Assembly (NCBI GenBank): GCA_964345385.1
Contig: CAYFQM010000017.1
Span: 1-14,089 of the forward strand
Direction: 5' to 3'
Length of the DNA: 14,089 nucleotides
Source: CAG-1000 sp964345385
GTDB lineage: Bacteria; Bacillota_I; Bacilli_A; RF39; UBA660
The notes beneath the pieces were generated by a model that saw only the letters and a list, made by a program, of their open reading frames with translations, had not been told where the DNA came from and searched no databases. Positions 6,751 through 13,589 of the stretch are shown here, piece after piece. The position numbers and the translations under genes are program-made. Positions within the stretch are counted from its first letter, which is position 1, and every line of letters begins with the position of its first letter.

Positions 6751-8433
6751 ATGAATAAAGAAACAAGAACACAATTAAAAAAAGAATTAACAAATTTAAA
6801 ATCAGAATATAACAGACTTGTTAATGAATATAATTCTCTTGTAGATTATAGAGCAGAATTAATCAAGACTATTTTTTCAACCAATTCAAAGGAGTTAAAC
6901 AAATCTGCAAATAATTATTTAACAGAAATTGATGAACAAATTTCAAGAATCAATGAAAAGTGTGACACAATAGAATTACAATATAATAAAATTAAATCTT
7001 TTATAACTACTAATGATAATTTGGAAGAATATAGCTATAAAGGTACTGGCAGAAGTGTTATAAAACCAAAAAAGAGTAAAACAACATTGTTTCAAAAAAT
7101 AGGTGCAGTAGTTTTAGCAGTTGGTGTTTCAGTATCGGCTTATCTTGTTGGAGCAAGAAATGCTGTATCTAGATTAGAAGAAGACAGATCAGAAAAAAGT
7201 ACAATTGAAGAATATTATAATAATAATTATGTTGCTCAATTATTAAATAAGTTAGATAAAAATCAAAAATATGCTTGGACTAAAATAAATGATTTTCAAA
7301 AATATTTTAATAATTTTGCGACACCAACTGTAAAGATTCCAGAAGATAATGATAAACAATTTTATTTAACTGCTGATGAATCACTAGCTTTATTTGCAAG
7401 ATTCAATGCTAATAGATATACAGCTTCTGAATTAGCTCATATAATGGGTACAAAATCAGAGTTTGCAACATCTAAGAAATTAGATATTAACTATATAAAT
7501 GCTTGTAGAATTTTAAGTTATTATTATTTTACAGCAACTGCACCATCTGGTCTTGATAAATTATTTGTTAATGAAGAAGATGCAAATCTTTTTAGAGAAA
7601 CAGAAAAATTAATTTTACAATATAACCAAGATATAAGTAATGTGGATAATAGAAAATTATTACATGATAATATAATGGATATGTTTTTCAACGGTTCAAT
7701 AGGAAATGCTCTAGAAATGAATACTGGTGTATTAGCAGCAATAGGACCTGCATATACTCCATCAGGATATTTACTTAAAGTATTTAGTCCAGAAGAATTT
7801 GAAAAAATAATAGAAATGTATGAAACTGCATCATGTGATAGACAAGCAGGACTTGTTAACGAGGCAGCTACAAACATTACTGATGCAACACCAAATCAAG
7901 AAATTTTATTACTATTACCAGAAGCATTAGACAAACAAAATATAAATGTAAACAATAGAGAAATTGATCTTTCACAAAGATATATTAATGTGTTTTTCAA
8001 AAATCCTATTTATATGCTTATTCCTGGCGGAGTATCAATTGAAATTGATAGACAAAACGCTTCAAGAATTTATGGGGAAGATGCTTTAAAAAATGCAGAG
8101 GCAAAAGCACAAGAAGTTATTAATCAATATAACAAAAGTGAAATAGATTATATAAATGGAGCATCTAGTGTAGCTAACAGCAATTTATATGATTACGCTT
8201 ATAACCAAACATTAAATGGAGAACAAATTGTTATTACAAATACACCAACTGGAAATGCTAATTATGACCAAGGTGTAAATGATGCAACACAAATAATTAT
8301 TGATCACGCAGAACAAGATGCAGAGAAAGAGAAAAATTATCAACAAGAAGGAAATCATGAACAAACAGTAATTACAGAAGAGTATGTTGATGAAGAAGAT
8401 GAAGATTATAAAATAATCTTAGGTATAGGATAA
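6751..8433 (+). CDS. Uncharacterised single-pass membrane protein with N-terminal coiled coil
   Basis: I do not recognise this 560-residue protein. Residues 1-90 are polar and heptad-like (repeated Leu/Ile with Lys/Glu/Asn), suggesting a cytoplasmic coiled coil. A basic stretch (KPKKSK, 105-110) precedes one membrane segment at about 115-134, so the remaining 425 residues are predicted to be outside the cell. That part is largely helical. It includes a proline-poor segment with FNGSIGNALEMNTGVLAAIG (313-332), an Ala/Glu-rich helix around 443-460, and a strongly acidic region near the C-terminus (EEYVDEEDEDY). It has only three cysteines and no sorting signal. The Shine-Dalgarno AGGGGG precedes the ATG, and an 18-base gap separates it from the next gene, so the two probably function together in the envelope. 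Confidence 0.85.
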   Translation: MNKETRTQLKKELTNLKSEYNRLVNEYNSLVDYRAELIKTIFSTNSKELNKSANNYLTEIDEQISRINEKCDTIELQYNKIKSFITTNDNLEEYSYKGTGRSVIKPKKSKTTLFQKIGAVVLAVGVSVSAYLVGARNAVSRLEEDRSEKSTIEEYYNNNYVAQLLNKLDKNQKYAWTKINDFQKYFNNFATPTVKIPEDNDKQFYLTADESLALFARFNANRYTASELAHIMGTKSEFATSKKLDINYINACRILSYYYFTATAPSGLDKLFVNEEDANLFRETEKLILQYNQDISNVDNRKLLHDNIMDMFFNGSIGNALEMNTGVLAAIGPAYTPSGYLLKVFSPEEFEKIIEMYETASCDRQAGLVNEAATNITDATPNQEILLLLPEALDKQNINVNNREIDLSQRYINVFFKNPIYMLIPGGVSIEIDRQNASRIYGEDALKNAEAKAQEVINQYNKSEIDYINGASSVANSNLYDYAYNQTLNGEQIVITNTPTGNANYDQGVNDATQIIIDHAEQDAEKEKNYQQEGNHEQTVITEEYVDEEDEDYKIILGIG

Positions 8434-8451
8434 AAAGGGGGATAATAAATA

Positions 8452-9942
8452 ATGAAAGAAGAAACAAGAAACTTTGGTGGAACTGTTTTATCAATAATAA
8501 TTAAGATATTAGTAATAATTGCATTTATATTTTTATTATTATGGTTATTTCCAACTAAACAATCATTAAATCCTATTTATGAAACAATATTTAGAGAAAA
8601 TATTTATTCTATGAGGGATGCAGCTGAAAAATATTATACAAATGAAAGATTACCAATGAAAATTGGTGAAAAGGTAACCATATCTTTAAGAGAAATGCTT
8701 GAAGGAAAAATGGTATTACCATTTGTAGACAGATATAATAAAAGCTGCGATGAGGATTTATCATATGTTGAAGTTATTAGAACAAAAACAGAATGGGAAA
8801 TGAAAGTAAACTTAGTGTGCTCTAGAGAAGAAAATTATATTATTGTTCATCTTGGATGTACTGATTACTGCGTTGAATGTAATGAATATGTAGAAAAAGA
8901 AGAAGAAACTGTTTTAGAATATGAATTCAAAAAATCTGTTAAACAAGATGTTATAAGTGGATATACTTGTCCATTCGGATATACATTATCAGGAAGTAAA
9001 TGTATTAAGAAAACAACTACAACAGATAAAATAGATGCTTATAGAGTATATGATTATAAAAAAATCAATCCTACAATAAAGACTACATATAGTGATTGGA
9101 CAGATTTTTTAGAACGTGAATACTTAGTTGTTTCAGCTCAATATGATGCAAATGATAATATAATTAGTAAAACACCAGTAACAAATATAGAAGAAGTAAA
9201 TACTAATACAAGAGTTGTTCAAAAAACCAATTATTCAAATGGTTCTGCTCTTAGAAAAGTAACAGAAACTAGATATGTTGATGATACAACTAAACCTATA
9301 TATGAAGATTATTATTTTCCAATAGGTTCAGTAACTATTAAAGAATGTTCATCATATAAATATTTTATTGATACTTCAAGTGGTGTTGTTTACAAATATA
9401 CAGGTGGAGGCGGACAAATTGTAACAGGTTTTGATTTTGTGTCATGTGGTGGATCATGTACATTAGTTCCAAGTTATTATACTGATAGATATACAGGAGC
9501 TACTGCAATAGGAACAACATCATCACTTTCAGGAACTACATTAAGTGCAACATGTAATACTGTTGATAAAACAATTACAAAGTATGCTAAAGGTAGAAAA
9601 TTTATTAAATATGAACAAAAAATAGATGGTAAGACAATTAATTTTTATGGCTTATATTTAGAAAAAACTAGAAACTCTAATACAACTACAACTTGTCCAA
9701 CTGGATATACATTAAGAAATAATATGTGTTATTCAAAAGATAAAACTCAGTTTGTAGGATATTCTTGTAGAAGTGGATACACATTAAAAAATGATAAATG
9801 TATTAAAACAAATATTATTGTAGATAGCATAAAAGCAACTGCAAAATATAAAACAGAAACAGTAGTAAAATATATTTGGTCAAGAGCTCAATCTTTAACT
9901 GGTTGGATTAGAACAGGTAGAACAAGAACTGTTATTCAATAA
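8452..9942 (+). CDS. Cysteine-rich membrane-anchored surface protein with C-x2-GYTL-x4-C repeats
   Basis: This 496-residue protein has a short cytoplasmic N-terminus, one membrane segment at about 12-33 and a large external part with 15 cysteines. Residues 45-123 (MRDAAEKYYTNERLP... SLREMLEGKMV... YVEVIR... VNLVC) recall the small pilin-like globular domains of Gram-positive surface proteins, but no prepilin peptidase site is present. Three repeats of pattern C-x2-GYTL-x4-C occur at 173-184, 415-426 and 439-450, all with exactly ten residues between the cysteines, flanked by Thr-rich linkers and CxxxC/CxxC pairs (136/140/143, 332/336). Even cysteine spacing suggests disulfide-stabilised loops. 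It is downstream of and probably cotranscribed with the 6751 gene, ends at a strong terminator, and is followed by a membrane thioredoxin. An adhesin or structural role is inference. Confidence 0.85.
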   Translation: MKEETRNFGGTVLSIIIKILVIIAFIFLLLWLFPTKQSLNPIYETIFRENIYSMRDAAEKYYTNERLPMKIGEKVTISLREMLEGKMVLPFVDRYNKSCDEDLSYVEVIRTKTEWEMKVNLVCSREENYIIVHLGCTDYCVECNEYVEKEEETVLEYEFKKSVKQDVISGYTCPFGYTLSGSKCIKKTTTTDKIDAYRVYDYKKINPTIKTTYSDWTDFLEREYLVVSAQYDANDNIISKTPVTNIEEVNTNTRVVQKTNYSNGSALRKVTETRYVDDTTKPIYEDYYFPIGSVTIKECSSYKYFIDTSSGVVYKYTGGGGQIVTGFDFVSCGGSCTLVPSYYTDRYTGATAIGTTSSLSGTTLSATCNTVDKTITKYAKGRKFIKYEQKIDGKTINFYGLYLEKTRNSNTTTTCPTGYTLRNNMCYSKDKTQFVGYSCRSGYTLKNDKCIKTNIIVDSIKATAKYKTETVVKYIWSRAQSLTGWIRTGRTRTVIQ

Positions 9943-9949
9943 TACAAAT

Positions 9950-9971
9950 AAAGGTCTTATGACCTTTTTTT
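9950..9971 (+). terminator. Rho-independent terminator of the surface-protein operon
   Basis: AAAGGTC (9950-9956) and GACCTTT (9961-9967) form a perfect 7-bp stem with a TTAT loop, followed by a T run. It lies 8 bases after the stop of the Cys-rich protein gene. Confidence 0.88.
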
Positions 9972-9972
9972 C

Positions 9973-10001
9973 TTGCATTATTATATTATTTATTTTAAAA
10001 T
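9973..10001 (+). promoter_or_regulatory. Candidate promoter for the thioredoxin-like gene
   Basis: TTGCAT (9973-9978), a 17-base spacer and TAAAAT (9996-10001) lie directly after the preceding terminator and 19 bases before the ATG at 10021. The -35 is only a half match, so this is tentative. Confidence 0.4.
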
Positions 10002-10020
10002 AGTTATGTAAGGAGTGAAA

Positions 10021-10458
10021 ATGACAAAGAAAAAAACAATTGTAATAGTGTTGCTATTGGGTTTATTAATTCTTTTTATGGCTTTAATTGATGTGAAAGA
10101 AGGAAATAAAAAAGCAACAATGGATGAGTGGGTTGAAGTAACAAAAGAAGATAAGTATGTTATTACTGTAATTAGTCTTTCTTATTGTGATTTTTGTGCA
10201 AATTATAAACCAATAATAGAACAAATTGCAGAAGAAAATGATATTAAATTATTTTGGTTTAATATAGATAAAATGAAAGAAACTGATTCTTCTATATTAG
10301 TGACAACATATAAATTTAATGAACATGGTTATGAGGGAGCGAGCCCTTATACTGCTATTACTAAGAATGCACAATTTGTCGCTGATAAGGTAGGCGGAAT
10401 GAGCAGTGATGATTTAAAACTATTCTTGAAAGAAAACGGAATAAGCACGGTAAAATAA
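10021..10458 (+). CDS. Membrane-anchored thioredoxin-like protein
   Basis: This 145-residue protein has a basic N-terminus (MTKKK), one membrane segment at about 6-23 and an external thioredoxin-fold domain. The redox motif CDFC (C56-C59) follows a hydrophobic strand (YVITVISLSY), and the cis-proline motif is ASPYT (P109), both where the fold requires them. The second motif residues differ from CGPC, so whether it reduces or oxidises cannot be told. The ATG at 10021 is chosen over an in-frame GTG at 10015 because AAGGAG (10010-10015) is placed for the ATG. It is followed by its own terminator. Its position directly after a 15-cysteine surface protein suggests a role in disulfide formation or repair on that protein; this is inference. 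Confidence 0.85.
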   Translation: MTKKKTIVIVLLLGLLILFMALIDVKEGNKKATMDEWVEVTKEDKYVITVISLSYCDFCANYKPIIEQIAEENDIKLFWFNIDKMKETDSSILVTTYKFNEHGYEGASPYTAITKNAQFVADKVGGMSSDDLKLFLKENGISTVK

Positions 10459-10460
10459 TA

Positions 10461-10485
10461 AAAAACTAGGAAACTAGTTTTTTTA
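10461..10485 (+). terminator. Rho-independent terminator of the thioredoxin-like gene
   Basis: AAAAACTAG (10461-10469) and CTAGTTTTT (10474-10482) form a 9-bp stem closed by a GAAA tetraloop, followed by T residues. It begins two bases after the stop codon. Confidence 0.88.
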
Positions 10486-10497
10486 TTTATGTTATTG

Positions 10498-10514
10498 TAT
10501 AATTAATTAAGGAG
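10498..10514 (+). promoter_or_regulatory. -10 box and strong Shine-Dalgarno fixing a start at 10520
   Basis: TATAAT (10498-10503) is followed by AAGGAG (10509-10514), placed 5 bases before ATG at 10520. This is the only good initiation site ahead of the long frame ending at 11528, and it marks 10520 as the intended start even though that ATG is out of frame with the gene body. Confidence 0.6.
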
Positions 10515-10519
10515 TAAAT

Positions 10520-11528
10520 ATGAAAAAAAAATTATTATATTTATATAAAATATAAATCTAATAGAACATATTATGAAATAGATAAAAAATACAATTTCGA
10601 TATTTATGGTAAAAGAAGTCTTAAGTATAATAAGATAATAGATATTAAAGAATTTGTTTTTGATGATTATCAATGTATTATACCAAAATTATATAAATAT
10701 AAATCTTACCCTTTGTGTAGTTATAAAGGAGAAGTAATTGATTATAATTTAATTGATAATGAAAGTATAAATAAATATAAAAACGTCAAAACAAAACATG
10801 AAAAAGATCAATCTACATTTAAATATTTTAAAACCTTAGATTCTAAAACTTATGTCGCTATATGGAATTATAAAGGCTATTATATATTAAACAAAGATAA
10901 AAGTGTAAATAAAGAACTTTTTGTAAATGATAAGTATGATAATTTTTTAAGTTATATGATAGAAGATACTATATATATGCCAAACTATGATAGTGAATAT
11001 GAATTCAATGAAATTGTATCTTTTAATATAAAAACATTAAAAAAAGATATAATAAATGTTAAATATAACATTAGTTTTGATTCATATGTTGTTGGTAATA
11101 TAAAAAACAAACTATATATTTTTGATAATAAAAATGAAGTTTTATATGAAATAAATCTTAAAAATAAAAAAATTGTTATTAAAGCTAATAATGAAATTGG
11201 CTATGTGAAATATTATAATGACAAGTTTATTACATGTAGTAAAAGAGAATATAAAATAGATAAAATTGATTATAATAAAAACCTTAAATCTTTATATAAA
11301 TATAAACAAGAAAACAACAAAATATATAAGTTTATAAAAGAAAATAAAAACATTAAACAATTAATCTTAAATAATAAGGCACAAATTGTTAAAGAATATA
11401 AAAATGAAATTTATTATATTTTAGATGGATACTTATATAAATATAGTCCGGTTTTAGGATCAGAAGAAATAGTATATTATAATGAACTAAATTTTAATGA
11501 TAACACTATATTTATATATAATGAGTAA
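10520..11528 (+). CDS. Uncharacterised Tyr/Lys/Asn-rich protein, 5' frameshift in an A9 run
   Basis: I do not recognise this protein. From the well-placed ATG at 10520 the frame gives MKKKLLYLYKI and stops at 10553-10555. The long frame, open from 10524 to 11528, is one base off. Removing one A from the A9 run (10523-10531), or one from the A4 run at 10547-10550, joins the two into about 335 residues. A TTG at 10713 is the first conventional alternative start in the long frame but has no Shine-Dalgarno, and clear coding sequence (for example DIKEFVFDDYQC) lies before it. The body is rich in short beta-strand-like units such as NKLYIFDNKNEVLYEIN, reminiscent of beta-propeller blades, without catalytic motifs or an obvious membrane segment. 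The cause could be a sequencing error, a true lesion, or slippage that restores the frame. Confidence 0.6.
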
Positions 11529-11564
11529 AATAAAGTTGTCAATATAGTTTTTTTAAAATAGCTA

Positions 11565-11573
11565 TGTTATAAT
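11565..11573 (+). promoter_or_regulatory. Extended -10 promoter for the five-helix membrane protein
   Basis: TGTTATAAT is a perfect extended -10, followed by TAGGAGT (11584-11590) and the GTG start at 11600. A TTGTCA at 11536-11541 is too far upstream to be its -35. The preceding T-rich stretch has no clear hairpin. Confidence 0.55.
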
Positions 11574-11599
11574 TTTAATATAATAGGAGTTGGTTAAAC

Positions 11600-13171
11600 G
11601 TGATTATAAGAAAGCCATATGCTTTTTTAATAAAAAGATTTAGATTAATTCATGCGATTATGTTTATATTAAGTATATATATTTTTTTTTCATGTTATAA
11701 ATTATATACTTTTTTTAATGATTTAGCTAAAGGTCAAATAACAACATTTTCAGCAGAGTTAGTAACTATAAGTGCGTTTGTATTTATTTCTATAATTATA
11801 TTATCTTTACTACTGTTTATATTGTTTTATTTGTTAAAAGACAAAAAGAAACCTTATAAGTTTTATATATTAAGTTTAGCATATTATGTATATATTTTTA
11901 TATTTATAATAATAGTATATAATCAAATTAAATTATCGACAGATATATCATTTAGTTTTGAAAAAATAAGAGTTATTAGAGATTTATGTTTACTTTTCTT
12001 TTTACCACAAGCATATATTATTATATTTCTTTTAATTAGAGCGTTAGGTTTTAATATAAAAGTTTTTGATTTTCAAAAAGATGTAAGTGGTTTAAATATA
12101 GATGAAAAAGATGCTGAAGAAATAGAAATTATTTTAGAAGGAAACTATCTTTATAAAAGAATAATAAGAAAAACAATAAGACATTTAAAATATTTTGCTA
12201 TGGAAAATAAGTTTACAGTAACTATTATAGCTTCAATATGTGTATTCATAATTTCGTTATCACTTTTATTTGGTTTAAAAGAATATAATAAATATTATAA
12301 TGAACAACAATTAATTGAGGCAAATTCTATATATTATAAGGTGTTTAATGCATATTATACTAATAAGGATACATTAGGTAATGTTATAAATGATAAAGTA
12401 TATATATTAGTTAAGATTAACTTAAGAAACAAAAAGAACCATTCTATTGAACTTACAAGAGATAGTTTTAGATTGGTGGTAAATGAAAAAATGTTAAACT
12501 CTATTCCTAGTTATCAAGAAAAATTCATTGATATGGGGGAAGTATATAAACCATTAAATTTAAAAAGTGGAAGCAATAAAGATTATTTATTAATATTTGA
12601 AATAGATGAAAAAGATTTAAAAAGAGAATATATTCTTAGAATAAAAACAGAATTTATGACTCTTGATTCAAAATATAAAGATGTGATTGTTAAGGTAAAG
12701 AAACTAGAAAAAGAAAAAGAATCACAAAGAATAATGATACCATGTGTAATTGACTTTAATGATACTATATTAAAAGAAAATAAATTAATGATAAATTCAT
12801 ATGAGATAAGAGAAAATTTTGAAGAAGAATATATTTCCTGTATTTATGACGAGTGTAGTACATTTAAATATATTATTAAACCAAAAAAACAAGGTAATGT
12901 ATTAATAAAAATAAATTCTCAAATTCAAAATAATTATGATGAATATATAGATACTCATATAGATGATGAATATAATTTTTATAAATATTTTACTACTATT
13001 TCATATAGGGTATATGGATATTTTAATGAAAAAGAAACTATAGTAATAAATAATCCTAAGATAAAAACTGATAATACTTTTATAGAAGTTCCTAATGAAA
13101 TATTATCAGCGGATAAGATTAATTTAAATATAAATGTTAGAGGTAATAAATATACAATTGTCTTGAAATAA
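11600..13171 (+). CDS. Five-helix membrane protein with large extracytoplasmic beta-rich domain
   Basis: This 523-residue protein starts at GTG with TAGGAG ten bases upstream; no better start is in frame. Membrane segments are predicted at about 16-38, 52-79, 87-108, 127-148 and 204-224. A charged cytoplasmic stretch (160-200) precedes the last helix, so the C-terminal 295 residues should be outside. Residues 245-370 (DKVYILVKINLRNKKN, DSFRLVVNEKM, FIDMGEVYKPLNL, YLLIFEI) have the alternating-strand pattern of telokin-like/DUF4352 immunoglobulin-type domains of Gram-positive lipoproteins. Residues 380-523 form a second beta-rich, Asn/Lys/Glu-rich region with C382, C414 and C419. The DUF4352 resemblance is by eye only. 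The function is unknown; an envelope sensor or scaffold is possible. The promoter of the tRNA gene overlaps its 3' end. Confidence 0.85.
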   Translation: MIIRKPYAFLIKRFRLIHAIMFILSIYIFFSCYKLYTFFNDLAKGQITTFSAELVTISAFVFISIIILSLLLFILFYLLKDKKKPYKFYILSLAYYVYIFIFIIIVYNQIKLSTDISFSFEKIRVIRDLCLLFFLPQAYIIIFLLIRALGFNIKVFDFQKDVSGLNIDEKDAEEIEIILEGNYLYKRIIRKTIRHLKYFAMENKFTVTIIASICVFIISLSLLFGLKEYNKYYNEQQLIEANSIYYKVFNAYYTNKDTLGNVINDKVYILVKINLRNKKNHSIELTRDSFRLVVNEKMLNSIPSYQEKFIDMGEVYKPLNLKSGSNKDYLLIFEIDEKDLKREYILRIKTEFMTLDSKYKDVIVKVKKLEKEKESQRIMIPCVIDFNDTILKENKLMINSYEIRENFEEEYISCIYDECSTFKYIIKPKKQGNVLIKINSQIQNNYDEYIDTHIDDEYNFYKYFTTISYRVYGYFNEKETIVINNPKIKTDNTFIEVPNEILSADKINLNINVRGNKYTIVLK

Positions 13172-13191
13172 TGTAGATTATTTGTTATAAT
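13163..13191 (+). promoter_or_regulatory. Promoter of tRNA-Cys
   Basis: TTGAAA (13163-13168), a 17-base spacer and TATAAT (13186-13191) with an additional TG extension at 13183-13184 give a strong promoter. Its -35 lies in the last codons of the upstream membrane-protein gene, and the start point would fall 5-8 bases before the mature tRNA. Confidence 0.8.
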
Positions 13192-13205
13192 AATTTACAT
13201 CAACT

Positions 13206-13279
13206 GGAACCGTAGCCAAGTGGTAAGGCAATGGTCTGCAACACCGTGAGCGCCGGTTCAAATCCGGCCGGTTCCTCCA
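13206..13279 (+). tRNA. tRNA-Cys (anticodon GCA)
   Basis: The 74-base sequence folds into a full cloverleaf. The acceptor stem is GGAACCG/CGGTTCC. The D arm contains AGTGGTAAGGC, and the anticodon stem ATGGT/ACCGT encloses loop CTGCAAC with anticodon GCA. The T arm is GCCGG-TTCAAAT-CCGGC. The discriminator base is T, as expected for cysteine, and the CCA end is encoded. It is transcribed alone from its own promoter and followed by hairpins. Confidence 0.97.
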
Positions 13280-13311
13280 TAGATTAATAAGTTCAAAAAG
13301 AACTTAAATAT

Positions 13312-13339
13312 AAAATCAATTTATATAAGTTGATTTTTT
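13312..13339 (+). terminator. Rho-independent terminator of tRNA-Cys
   Basis: AAAATCAA (13312-13319) pairs with TTGATTTT (13330-13337), the stem extending into the loop by T-G and T-A pairs, with T residues at the end. A smaller hairpin, AAGTTC/GAACTT (13289-13305), sits between the CCA end and the terminator and may act in 3' processing. Confidence 0.75.
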
Positions 13340-13352
13340 AAATGTTAAAATA

Positions 13353-13361
13353 TGATATAAT
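13353..13361 (+). promoter_or_regulatory. Extended -10 promoter of a 22-codon mini-gene
   Basis: TGATATAAT is a perfect extended -10 placed 21 bases before the ATG of the small ORF at 13383. TTGATT at 13330-13335 is a possible -35 but with a long 20-base spacer, and it lies within the preceding terminator. Confidence 0.5.
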
Positions 13362-13382
13362 AATTAATATCAGAAGGCATAA

Positions 13383-13451
13383 ATGGAAATTGATTTTTAT
13401 AAAGGACCACGATTAAAAGAATGTGATTTTACTAGAACTTATCATATTTAA
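13383..13451 (+). CDS. Possible small protein, 22 codons, with its own promoter and terminator
   Basis: ATG at 13383 has a good Shine-Dalgarno, AGAAGG (13372-13377), five bases upstream. It encodes MEIDFYKGPRLKECDFTRTY and two more residues, ending in TAA at 13449-13451. The peptide is polar, mixed in charge, with a single cysteine and no membrane segment, unlike typical small hydrophobic toxins or phage-type membrane peptides. It is enclosed by an extended -10 promoter and a strong hairpin terminator, making a self-contained transcription unit of about 120 bases. It could be a real small protein, the coding part of a regulatory RNA, or the remnant of a longer gene. Its composition (Gly, Pro, Arg, Cys, Asp) is less AT-driven than random sequence here would be. 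Confidence 0.45.
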   Translation: MEIDFYKGPRLKECDFTRTYHI

Positions 13452-13460
13452 TAAAAATAG

Positions 13461-13490
13461 AAACAATTAGTTAAGTAATTGTTTTAGTTT
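13461..13490 (+). terminator. Rho-independent terminator after the 22-codon mini-gene
   Basis: AAACAATTA (13461-13469) and TAATTGTTT (13476-13484) form a perfect 9-bp stem with a 6-base loop, followed by a T-rich tail (TAGTTT). It starts nine bases after the stop codon of the small ORF. Confidence 0.75.
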
Positions 13491-13511
13491 GAGTTTATTA
13501 ATATTATTTTT

Positions 13512-13520
13512 TGTTATAAT
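13512..13520 (+). promoter_or_regulatory. Extended -10 promoter for the LtaS-like gene
   Basis: TGTTATAAT is a perfect extended -10, directly followed by a second TATAAT (13521-13526). With the ATG at 13590 the leader would be about 60 bases. No clear -35 at normal spacing is seen. Confidence 0.5.
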
Positions 13521-13589
13521 TATAATATTTTATCAATATGTTTATTGAATATACCGCTTGTATTTAGTATAATTGTATTGGCGAGAAAA

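Noticed and set aside
7524..7877. Reverse-strand open frame of 117 codons inside the coiled-coil membrane protein gene
   Set aside because: It is opposite a long intact gene with a consensus promoter, and it has no ribosome site or recognisable protein features.
10713..10715. TTG as the true start of the Tyr/Lys-rich protein
   Set aside because: There is no Shine-Dalgarno sequence in front of it, and about 190 bases of coding-like open frame lie upstream, leading back to a strong ribosome site at 10509-10514.
11529..11599. Terminator after the Tyr/Lys-rich gene
   Set aside because: A T run is present at 11548-11554, but I could not find a stable stem immediately before it.
13206..13340. tRNA-Cys as an integration site for a mobile element
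   Set aside because: No integrase gene and no repeat of the tRNA 3' end is found in the window; what follows is an ordinary terminator.
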